NCBI GenBank assembly: GCA_946628745.1
Contig: CAMOXA010000115.1
Location: 1-5,246 of the forward strand
Direction: 5' to 3'
From: an uncultured Verrucomicrobiota bacterium
GTDB taxonomy: Bacteria; Verrucomicrobiota; Kiritimatiellia; RFP12; UBA1067
DNA: 5,246 nt
In this document: positions 1-5,246 of the stretch, one piece after another
Layout: each line of letters starts with the position of its first letter
How positions within the stretch are numbered: the stretch's first letter is position 1
Translations under genes and position numbers: made by a program
The notes under the pieces: model-generated
Databases searched by the model: none
Told to the model about the DNA's origin: nothing
What the model saw: the letters and a program-made list of their open reading frames with translations, nothing else

Positions 1-1
1 G

Positions 2-904
2 GGCGAACTGGCGCAGGCGTGCCGCGAGGCCGGGCTACAGCTCAACTTCTACTACTCGCTTATGGACTGGCATCGCAAGGACTACCCGGCCGGCAACGTC
101 GCCAGAGCGGTTCTCGGCGACCAAAAGGGCGACTATGGCTCATACAAGCGGTTCATGCTCGCGCAGATAGGCGAGCTCATAGACTCGTACCACCCCGGCT
201 GCATCTGGTTTGACGGAGAGTGGGAGCAGCCGTCCTTCGACTGGGACTTCGACACCATATACGATTTCATCCACGCGAGGCGCACTCTTGTCGCGAACAA
301 CAACCATAGACCGATACGCGCCAAGGAGGACATACAGCTTTTCGAGCGCGATCTGCCGGGCGAGGGCGCTATGTTTTCGAAGGACCAGCCGCTGACGCGG
401 GACAGGCCCGTCGAGCAGTGCGACGTGATACAGTACGGGGTCTGGGGATACAAGATAGGCCAGAAGAACTTCCGTCCGCCGGAGGAAGTCGTGGCGATGG
501 TGGCGCGCGCGGCGGCGAAAGACGCCAACCTGCTCATGAATATCGGGCCAGACGGGTCGGGGCAGTTTCCTGCGAAGGCCGTCGAGACGATGGCGAAGAC
601 GGGCGAGTGGTTCGCGCGCTACGGCGAGACGATATACGGCACGCGCGGCTGCGGAATCGCCAGCGGCGGCGATGTGGTCGCGACGCGCAGGGACGGCACT
701 TTGTACCTGCACTTTTTGAAGCCCGGCATCGATGAAATAGTCTTCAGACCAGACGGAAAAATCGCGGAAGCGAAGTGCCTTGTCGAAGGCGGGGCGGCGT
801 CGGTCGCGGCGGCGGGCCCGGCTGGCGGCGGGGCGGTTTCGGTAAAGGTGACGCGTCCGGAGGGATTCGGATACGATCTGCCGGTAAGGCTGACTTTCGA
901 ATAG
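2..904 (+). CDS. GH29 alpha-L-fucosidase, C-terminal part (5' end outside window)
   Basis: Glycoside hydrolase family 29 enzyme that removes alpha-linked L-fucose from glycans by a retaining mechanism. The reading frame is open from base 2, so the start is missing; 300 residues are visible, against about 430-500 for the family. Numbering the fragment from base 2: YYSLMDWH (17-24) is the barrel strand typical of GH29; IWFDGEW (68-74) carries the expected nucleophile Asp71; FER (114-116) holds Glu115, a candidate acid/base residue, though its position varies between subfamilies; WGY (148-150) and NLLMNIGP (176-183) are conserved late-barrel motifs. After GETIYGTR a beta-rich domain of about 80 residues follows, containing an Ala/Gly-rich stretch near its end. 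No secretion signal can be judged because the N-terminus is absent. The gene ends 51 nt before potA on the same strand, so cotranscription is possible. Family assignment is confident; exact linkage preference is unknown. Confidence 0.9.
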   Translation, partial: GELAQACREAGLQLNFYYSLMDWHRKDYPAGNVARAVLGDQKGDYGSYKRFMLAQIGELIDSYHPGCIWFDGEWEQPSFDWDFDTIYDFIHARRTLVANNNHRPIRAKEDIQLFERDLPGEGAMFSKDQPLTRDRPVEQCDVIQYGVWGYKIGQKNFRPPEEVVAMVARAAAKDANLLMNIGPDGSGQFPAKAVETMAKTGEWFARYGETIYGTRGCGIASGGDVVATRRDGTLYLHFLKPGIDEIVFRPDGKIAEAKCLVEGGAASVAAAGPAGGGAVSVKVTRPEGFGYDLPVRLTFE

Positions 905-940
905 GAGCGGCCCGGGAGACGGCAGGAAAGCGAAACGCCA

Positions 941-946
941 AGGAGG
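941..946 (+). promoter_or_regulatory. Ribosome binding site of potA (supports TTG start)
   Basis: AGGAGG is a perfect Shine-Dalgarno core, 9 nt before the TTG at 956. No ATG or GTG near it gives the conserved N-terminal strand of the ABC domain, so this site settles the non-ATG start. Confidence 0.8.
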
Positions 947-955
947 ATATAACAG

Positions 956-2059
956 TTGAAAGACGATTTTCTCGTGTTCGACCATGTGACGAAAAGGTTC
1001 GGCGCGCTTACAGCGGTGGATGACGTCTGCCTCACCGTGAAGCGCGGCGAATTCTTCTCTCTTCTGGGGCCGTCGGGGTGCGGCAAGACGACGCTCCTGC
1101 GGATGCTCGGCGGCTTCGAGCGGCCGGATTCCGGCAGGATATACCTCGAAGGCCGGGATATAACCGATTTGCCGCCGAACCAGCGCCGCGTGCACACGGT
1201 ATTCCAGAACTACGCGCTCTTCCCGACGATGACCATATGGGACAACATCGCGTTCTCCCTCAAGCTCGCGAAGAAGGAGAAGGGCGAGATAGAAGAAAAG
1301 GTCAACGCGATTCTGGGCATGATTCAGATGAGCGAGCACGCCTGGAAGTATCCCAACCAGCTTTCGGGCGGACAGAAGCAGCGCGTCGCGATCGCCCGCG
1401 CGCTCGTGGACCGGCCGCAGGTCCTGCTTCTTGACGAGCCGCTCGCGGCGCTCGATCTCAAGCTTCGCCAGCACATGCTGATAGAACTCGACGCGATACA
1501 CGACCAGGTCGGCATCACATTCATATACGTGACGCACGACCAGGGCGAGGCGATGAGCCTGTCGGACCGCATCGCGGTCGTGAACAAAGGCAGGATTGAA
1601 CAACTCGACGTGCCGGCCAAGATATACGAGGCGCCGTCGTCGCGTTTTGTCGCGTCGTTCATAGGCGACACCAATTTTTTCTCGGGGGAGATCGTTTCTG
1701 TCGAAGGCGACTACTGCACCATACAGCCCGAAGGCTTCCCAGCGATAAGCGCGTACAACGACAAGAATCTCAAGGCCGGGCAGCGGGTGGATTTGTCGGT
1801 GCGGCCGGAGAAGATACGCGTCACGCTCAATCCCCCTTTGCCCGAGAAAGGCGCCGGCATCAACGTTTTTCCGGCCAAGGTGAAAGACATCGTGTACCAG
1901 GGCGTGTACACGAAATACTGGCTCCAGTCGGGCGGAATGCGCGTGTCGGCGCTCAAGCCCCATTCGCGCTTTCTGCTGGACCAGGAGGCGATAACCTGGA
2001 ATGACGACGCGTTCGTCTGGTGGCACCCGGACGACGGCTACATGGTCGAGGCGAAATGA
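956..2059 (+). CDS. potA: Spermidine/putrescine-type ABC importer ATPase (PotA family)
   Basis: Cytoplasmic ATPase that powers an importer of the polyamine/opine/phosphonate class. The 367-residue length is normal for PotA (about 370-380). Visible motifs: Walker A GPSGCGKT (38-45), Q-loop Gln84 in VFQNYALFP, signature LSGGQ (136-140), Walker B VLLLDE (156-161) with catalytic Glu161, and switch His194 in VTHDQGEAMSLSDR. A TOBE regulatory/substrate-sensing domain follows (about 240-360), with VRPEKIRV (282-289) and KDIVYQGVYTKYW (310-322), both typical of PotA. All catalytic residues are intact. The start is TTG at 956, placed by a strong Shine-Dalgarno; the protein then begins directly with the first beta strand. 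The stop overlaps the potB start (ATGA). Isoleucine is encoded by ATA in 13 of 23 positions, unusual for such GC-rich DNA. CUT1 sugar or Fe(III) importer ATPases are relatives, but the TOBE sequence and the partner permeases favour Pot. The substrate remains unproven. Confidence 0.92.
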   Translation: MKDDFLVFDHVTKRFGALTAVDDVCLTVKRGEFFSLLGPSGCGKTTLLRMLGGFERPDSGRIYLEGRDITDLPPNQRRVHTVFQNYALFPTMTIWDNIAFSLKLAKKEKGEIEEKVNAILGMIQMSEHAWKYPNQLSGGQKQRVAIARALVDRPQVLLLDEPLAALDLKLRQHMLIELDAIHDQVGITFIYVTHDQGEAMSLSDRIAVVNKGRIEQLDVPAKIYEAPSSRFVASFIGDTNFFSGEIVSVEGDYCTIQPEGFPAISAYNDKNLKAGQRVDLSVRPEKIRVTLNPPLPEKGAGINVFPAKVKDIVYQGVYTKYWLQSGGMRVSALKPHSRFLLDQEAITWNDDAFVWWHPDDGYMVEAK

Positions 2060-3048
2060 ACGGACGCAAATCGAGCGGGAAGGCAGAGTGGCTGACGACA
2101 ATGCCGTCGCTGGCGTGGCTGGCGCTTTTCTTCGCGGTGCCGTCGGTGATCGTGCTCGCGTTCACGTTCCACGGCCACACTGCGAACGGCGGCGTGGGCG
2201 AGTGGAGCCTTTCGACATGGCGGGAGCTGGTGGATCCGGACTATCCGACAATCGTCTGGAAGACGGTGAGGATATCTTTCGAAGTGACGTTCTGGTCCAT
2301 AATCCTTGCGCTGCCGTGCGCATACGCGATCGCCCGGATGCCGAAGCGGTGGCGCTCTGTCGTCGCCGGCGCGATCATGCTGCCGTTCTGGACGAGTTTC
2401 GTCGTCAGGGTTTTCGCGTGGAAGACGCTGCTGCACCCTGACGGATGGCTCCAGGCGTGCTATCTCACATGGCTCAAGGTCTGCGACTGGTCGTTCGGCT
2501 GGCTACCCGGGTTTCTGCAGCGCTTTCTCGTTTGGACCGGATTCGCCACTGCCGGGCACGTCGACCCGTCCCTCGCGACGATACTGGACAGCGAGACGGC
2601 GGTCGTGCTGGTTTCGGTCTACACATTCCTGCCTTTCGCGATAATGCCGATATACACGGCCGCCGAGAAGTTCGACTTCTCGCTTCTCGAGGCGGCGAGG
2701 GACCTGGGCGCGACCAACTTCTATTCGTTCCGCAAGATATTCCTGCCGGGCGTCAGGCAGGGCGTAGTGTCGGCGGTGCTAATGGTGTTCATACCGGTGA
2801 TAGGCTCCTATGTGATACCCCAGATGCTCGGCGGCACCGAATGCATACTTATCGGCAACAAGATATTCATGCGCGCGATGCAGAACAGGAACATCCCGCA
2901 CGCCTCGGCCCTGGCGACGCTCATGGCCGTGACCGTGCTGGTGCCGATGGGCGCCGCGATGTGGTGGAAGCGCCGGCAGGAGGCGCGCGACAGGCGAAAG
3001 CTCGACGTGCGCACCAACAGGCTCATGACGTCGGGAGGCGCCTCGTGA
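2056..3048 (+). CDS. potB: Pot-type ABC importer permease, PotB family
   Basis: Inner-membrane permease subunit that should pair with the next gene's product and dock on PotA. The start chosen is ATG at 2056, overlapping the potA stop as ATGA; an in-frame ATG at 2020 lies inside potA and would add 12 charged residues not expected in the family. This gives 330 residues, longer than the usual 275-300. Hydrophobic segments lie at about 17-38, 70-94, 102-124, 178-202, 235-257 and 283-304, giving six membrane spans. The ATPase-coupling EAA loop is clear: EAARDLGATNFYSFRKIFLPG (212-232). The extra length is mostly a segment at about 128-178, rich in Trp and Leu, between spans three and four, probably periplasmic. 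The C-terminal tail is basic. No strong Shine-Dalgarno precedes the ATG (only GAGGCG at 2048-2053), so translation is probably coupled to potA. ATA encodes 11 of 18 isoleucines. Confidence 0.9.
   Translation: MNGRKSSGKAEWLTTMPSLAWLALFFAVPSVIVLAFTFHGHTANGGVGEWSLSTWRELVDPDYPTIVWKTVRISFEVTFWSIILALPCAYAIARMPKRWRSVVAGAIMLPFWTSFVVRVFAWKTLLHPDGWLQACYLTWLKVCDWSFGWLPGFLQRFLVWTGFATAGHVDPSLATILDSETAVVLVSVYTFLPFAIMPIYTAAEKFDFSLLEAARDLGATNFYSFRKIFLPGVRQGVVSAVLMVFIPVIGSYVIPQMLGGTECILIGNKIFMRAMQNRNIPHASALATLMAVTVLVPMGAAMWWKRRQEARDRRKLDVRTNRLMTSGGAS
3033..3038 (+). promoter_or_regulatory. Ribosome binding site of potC (supports GTG start)
   Basis: GGGAGG lies within the last codons of potB, 6 nt before the GTG at 3045. 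The spacing is good and supports GTG as the start, since the next in-frame ATG falls inside the first membrane span region. Confidence 0.65.
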
Positions 3049-3869
3049 AGAGATCGTACTTTTCGACGGCGATGCTCGCCGCGGTGCTCGCGTTCCTGTA
3101 CGTGCCGATCCTGCTGGTTGTCGTGTACGGATTCATTCCGAACGGAATCGCCATGAGTTTCTACGACGCGTCCGGTAATTTCGCCGGCGTGACAGGCAAG
3201 TGGTATTCGATGATATTCACCGGCGACAACAGGCTCGGAGCGCTGATGGAGAGCTTCTGGCTGTCGCTCACGATAGCGGGCCTGGCGACGGTGGCGAGCT
3301 GCGTGCTCGGCACGACGGCGGCTTTGGCGCTGCACAAGTGGCGCAGCCGCCTGCAGTCGCTGCACCACGCGCTCGTATACACGCCGCTCATCATGCCCGA
3401 CATACTGATAGGCATTTCGCTGCTCATGCTTTTCGTCGCCTGCGGGGTGGACTGCGGATTCTGGACGATTCTCGTTTCGCACATCACGTTCTGCGTATCG
3501 TACGTCGTCATGACCATACTCGCCAGGCTCCAGGACTTCGACGACAGAATCGTCGAGGCGGCGTACGATCTTGGCGCCGGACCTTGGTACACGTTCTTCC
3601 ACGTCCAGCTGCCGATATTGATGCCGGGCATCGTGGCGGGGGGGCTTCTCGCGTTCACGCTCTCGATCGACGACGTGGTGATCACGTCGTTCGTCAACGG
3701 TGCCGGGACGAACACCTTCCCGACGTACGTGAGCTCCATGACGAAACATTCCCGCAACCTGCCGGCGGTATTCGCGCTTTCGACGCTGATGCTGCTATTC
3801 ACCTGCGTGCTGGCAGGGCTCTCCAAGATCGTCGCCCGCGGCCAGACGCAGAAGGAGCGACTTCGCTAG
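3045..3869 (+). CDS. potC: Pot-type ABC importer permease, PotC family
   Basis: Second membrane subunit of the importer, expected to form a heterodimer with PotB. Starting at GTG 3045, which overlaps the potB stop (GTGA), it is 274 residues, close to the usual 260-285. Hydrophobic segments run at about 8-31, 70-95, 108-132, 139-161, 192-212 and 238-260. Family marks are strong: PLIMPDILIGISLLM (114-128), the EAA loop EAAYDLGAGPWYTFFHVQLP (171-190), and LSIDDVVITSFVNG (206-219), which closely resembles the matching PotC region. The C-terminus is short and basic and there is no fused PotD domain, as occurs in some lineages. No solute-binding protein gene follows: the next gene belongs to another ABC class and has its own promoter. 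The protein looks intact. The polyamine substrate is inferred from family only. Confidence 0.9.
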   Translation: MKRSYFSTAMLAAVLAFLYVPILLVVVYGFIPNGIAMSFYDASGNFAGVTGKWYSMIFTGDNRLGALMESFWLSLTIAGLATVASCVLGTTAALALHKWRSRLQSLHHALVYTPLIMPDILIGISLLMLFVACGVDCGFWTILVSHITFCVSYVVMTILARLQDFDDRIVEAAYDLGAGPWYTFFHVQLPILMPGIVAGGLLAFTLSIDDVVITSFVNGAGTNTFPTYVSSMTKHSRNLPAVFALSTLMLLFTCVLAGLSKIVARGQTQKERLR

Positions 3870-3896
3870 CCGCCCGGCTCGAAGGCTGTGCCGCTG

Positions 3897-3933
3897 TTGC
3901 GGCCGGGGCCGCATTTGTGGTATAATATATCAA
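3897..3933 (+). promoter_or_regulatory. Extended -10 promoter, probably giving a leaderless mRNA
   Basis: TATAAT at 3921-3926 is a perfect -10 hexamer and is preceded by TGG (3918-3920), making the extended form TGnTATAAT. A weak -35, TTGCGG at 3897-3902, lies 18 nt upstream. The local sequence TATAATATAT stands out sharply from the GC-rich surroundings. The usual start point, about 7 nt after the hexamer, falls at 3933-3934, on the ATG of the next gene. No Shine-Dalgarno exists between the -10 and the ATG. Housekeeping sigma recognition is inferred from the consensus. Confidence 0.75.
3898..3913 (+). terminator. Weak candidate terminator hairpin after potC
   Basis: TGCGGC (3898-3903) can pair with GCCGCA (3908-3913) around a CGGG loop, giving a 6-bp GC-rich stem 28 nt after the potC stop. 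Only three T residues follow (3914-3916), so as an intrinsic terminator it is marginal. It overlaps the proposed -35 element of the next gene. A competing small stem, CCGC (3891-3894) with GCGG (3899-3902), uses some of the same bases. It could also be chance in GC-rich DNA. Confidence 0.3.
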
Positions 3934-4644
3934 ATGCTTGAAGTACGGAACATTGCTTTCGCCTATCGCGCAAACAAAGTCTTGCGCGACGTGTCGTTTG
4001 TCGTCTCGCCCGGCGAGACGGTGAGCGTCGTGGGCGACAATGGCGCGGGAAAGACCACTTTGCTGCGCATTCTGGCCACTTTGATGGTTCCGGACGCGGG
4101 CACTATACGCATCGACGGGCAGGACGCGCTCAAATGTCCGTTGCGCTACCGCCGCGAACTCGGGTTCATGCAGGAGTCGCCGGCGCTGTACGATGACATG
4201 ACGGTAAAAGCCTATCTCAGCTACCGTGCGAGGCTCAAGGGTGAGCCGGAGAAGCGAATCCGCCGGCGCGTAGGGGAGGCGACGTCGATATGCAGGATAT
4301 CCGATCTGCTGACGGCGCGCATAGGCAGACTCTCGTTCGGACTCAAGAAACGCGTCGCGCTCGCGGACGCGATTCTGCTGCGGCCGCGCGTCATACTTCT
4401 CGACGACCTTCTGGCCGGGCTCGACCGCGGCATGCGCGAGGCGGCAGGCGAGATAATATCGTCCGTCGCGGCTTTTTCGAGCGTGATCGCGACGGGCCAT
4501 GAGATAGTGGACCTCGCCAAGTGGTCCACGCGCTTTTTGGTGCTCGATTCAGGGTGCATCACGGCGACGATTCCGTCTGCGGGTCTCGACCCGGGTGTGG
4601 TGATAGGGCGCGTGGACGCGGCGTTGAAAGGAGGCGTCCAATGA
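3934..4644 (+). CDS. ABC-2-type transporter ATPase (NatA/CcmA/GldA-like) with atypical motifs
   Basis: Cytoplasmic ATPase, 236 residues, a single nucleotide-binding domain without TOBE, of the kind that drives ABC-2 exporters. The start MLEVRNIAFAY is the normal first strand, and no in-frame ATG, GTG or TTG precedes it in the gap. Walker A GDNGAGKT (34-41) and Q-loop Gln80 (GFMQES) are standard. The signature is LSFGLKKR (133-140) instead of LSGGQ or the LSKGxxQR common in this class; its key Ser134 and Gly136 remain. Walker B is VILLDD (153-158), so Asp158 replaces the usual catalytic Glu, and LLAGLD follows where PTAGLD is typical. The switch His is His189 in ATGHE. Activity may be slower or regulated differently, though Asp can partly substitute. 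The gene overlaps the next permease by ATGA, so the two are surely a pair. Cargo is unknown; gliding-type, antibiotic, Na+ or lipid export are all possible. Confidence 0.87.
   Translation: MLEVRNIAFAYRANKVLRDVSFVVSPGETVSVVGDNGAGKTTLLRILATLMVPDAGTIRIDGQDALKCPLRYRRELGFMQESPALYDDMTVKAYLSYRARLKGEPEKRIRRRVGEATSICRISDLLTARIGRLSFGLKKRVALADAILLRPRVILLDDLLAGLDRGMREAAGEIISSVAAFSSVIATGHEIVDLAKWSTRFLVLDSGCITATIPSAGLDPGVVIGRVDAALKGGVQ
4627..4634 (+). promoter_or_regulatory. Ribosome binding site of the ABC-2 permease
   Basis: AAAGGAGG lies inside the end of the ATPase gene, 6 nt before the ATG at 4641. It is a near-ideal Shine-Dalgarno, contrasting with the absence of one at the upstream ATPase gene. Confidence 0.8.
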
Positions 4645-5246
4645 GTCCCGTCCGCGTGACGATGCGGCGGACCGTAGGCCTGGCCCGCAATCTTTACACC
4701 ACTGCGCTGGCCTTCGGGGCGTTCCTCGCCGGATCCGGCCTTCTTTTCGCGCTCAATCTCAATGCGGCCGAAGGCAGTCTCGCCAAGCTTTCGTCGGTGT
4801 GGGCAGTTTCCGTCTCGCCGCTCCTGCCCGTGCTGGCCGCTCTTCTCGGCATGGACGTTTGGAGCGACGAGAGAAAGACCGGGCGCATAGACATACTGCT
4901 TTCTTCGCCGATTCGCGAGCGCGACTTCGTGCTTGGCAAGTTTCTTGGCGTGTGGGCGATGACGATGGCCGGAGTCCTCGTGTTTCTCGTCTCGTCTCTT
5001 TGCTTCGTGCGCTCGTACGCTCCGCATCTTCTCGGCGAGGCGAGGCTTCTAGGGTTCCTGCCCGGGTTCTTCGCGCTGGCGATGCAAAGCGCGCTGTGGT
5101 GCGCCGTGGCGGTGGCGTGCAGCGCCATGTTCGCCAACGCGGCGGCGGCGGCGACGGCGACCGTCGCGATACTCGTCGGGCTGCCGCGAGGACTATGGTA
5201 CGCGCTTTTCTGGTGGGCACCGGAAGGACGCATGTCGCTGGGCGGG
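4641..5246 (+). CDS. ABC-2-type membrane permease (GldF-like), 3' end outside window
   Basis: Membrane partner of the preceding ATPase. The frame is open from ATG 4641 (overlapping the ATPase stop as ATGA, with a strong Shine-Dalgarno) to the window edge, giving 202 residues with no stop. Hydrophobic segments are visible at about 20-40, 52-72, 103-123, 137-163 and 166-184. Between the second and third spans sits MDVWSDERKTGRIDILLSSP (71-90), followed by IRERDFVLGKFLG. This charged cytoplasmic stretch (the ER.TG..D.LL.SP pattern, then LGK) is the hallmark of ABC-2 permeases of the GldF/NosY/NatB kind. The N-terminus has a short basic cytoplasmic end (VRVTMRR). A run of Ala codons (GCG repeats near 5140-5150) lies at the start of the fifth visible segment. 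Whether the protein ends as a simple permease or continues into a fused auxiliary domain cannot be seen. Confidence 0.8.
   Translation, partial: MSPVRVTMRRTVGLARNLYTTALAFGAFLAGSGLLFALNLNAAEGSLAKLSSVWAVSVSPLLPVLAALLGMDVWSDERKTGRIDILLSSPIRERDFVLGKFLGVWAMTMAGVLVFLVSSLCFVRSYAPHLLGEARLLGFLPGFFALAMQSALWCAVAVACSAMFANAAAAATATVAILVGLPRGLWYALFWWAPEGRMSLGG

Noticed and set aside
788..838. GC-rich G/C-run stretch near the end of the fucosidase gene
   Set aside because: It looks repeat-like, but it is in frame and encodes an Ala/Gly-rich linker segment of the C-terminal domain. No repeat unit of constant length is seen.
948..953. TATAAC as a -10 element before potA
   Set aside because: It overlaps the region right after the Shine-Dalgarno, so any transcript from it would start inside the gene and lack that site. 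No convincing -35 precedes it.
2020..2055. Earlier ATG for potB at 2020
   Set aside because: It lies inside potA and would add 12 residues that are mostly charged or polar. The ATG at 2056 overlapping the potA stop is the usual coupled arrangement.
140..2101. A 653-codon open frame on the minus strand
   Set aside because: It lies wholly antisense to the fucosidase and potA, both of which have full family motifs. Its product is a low-information Arg/His/Val-rich sequence without domains. Rarity of TTA, CTA and in-frame TCA in GC-rich genes explains the lack of stops.
2445..3044. Upstream extension of the potC frame
   Set aside because: The frame stays open to 2445 but this part overlaps potB and translates to an Arg/Ala/Gly-rich, non-membrane sequence. 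The GTG at 3045 with its Shine-Dalgarno and immediate hydrophobic segment is the proper start.
2808..3749. A 313-codon minus-strand open frame opposite potB and potC
   Set aside because: Highly charged and repetitive in Arg/His/Glu, with no recognisable domain. It is the antisense shadow of two clear permease genes.
4221..5027. A 268-codon minus-strand open frame opposite the ABC-2 ATPase and permease
   Set aside because: Same character as the other shadows, and it crosses the coupled ATPase/permease junction, which is well supported on the plus strand.

Overview
The window is bacterial, GC-rich (roughly 60% by eye), and every supported gene lies on the + strand with very little spacing. It holds two transport modules downstream of the end of a glycosidase gene. 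From the sequence alone the host cannot be named. High GC with heavy use of the ATA isoleucine codon, a GH29 fucosidase and tightly coupled genes would suit a glycan-degrading gut or environmental lineage such as the PVC group (Kiritimatiellota/Lentisphaerota/Verrucomicrobiota), but that is a weak inference.

Region 1 (2-904) is the C-terminal 300 residues of a GH29 alpha-L-fucosidase whose start lies before the window. Region 2 (956-3869) is a compact potA-potB-potC set: an ATPase with a TOBE domain and two EAA-motif permeases of the spermidine/putrescine type. The start codons are TTG, ATG and GTG, and the stop and start codons overlap at both inner junctions. No substrate-binding protein (PotD) follows, so the importer is incomplete as seen here and its substrate is unproven. 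The fucosidase ends only 51 nt before potA, so the two may share a transcript.

Region 3 (3870-3933) is the only intergenic gap beyond about 50 nt. It carries a short GC-rich hairpin and an excellent extended -10 promoter (TGGTATAAT) ending just 7 nt before the next ATG. The predicted transcript would begin at or next to the start codon, with no Shine-Dalgarno sequence: a likely leaderless mRNA.

Region 4 (3934-5246) is a second, unrelated ABC system of the ABC-2/NatA-GldA type: an ATPase with an unusual signature loop (LSFGL) and Walker B end (LLDD), followed by a 4-nt-overlapping multi-spanning permease that runs off the right edge. This looks like an exporter or membrane-remodelling transporter, not an importer.

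Overall the window is mostly recognisable metabolism and transport. The parts worth checking are the leaderless promoter, the altered ATPase motifs, the ATA codon bias and the fucosidase/Pot linkage without PotD. I did not see a wholly new system, CRISPR array, RNA gene or mobile element.
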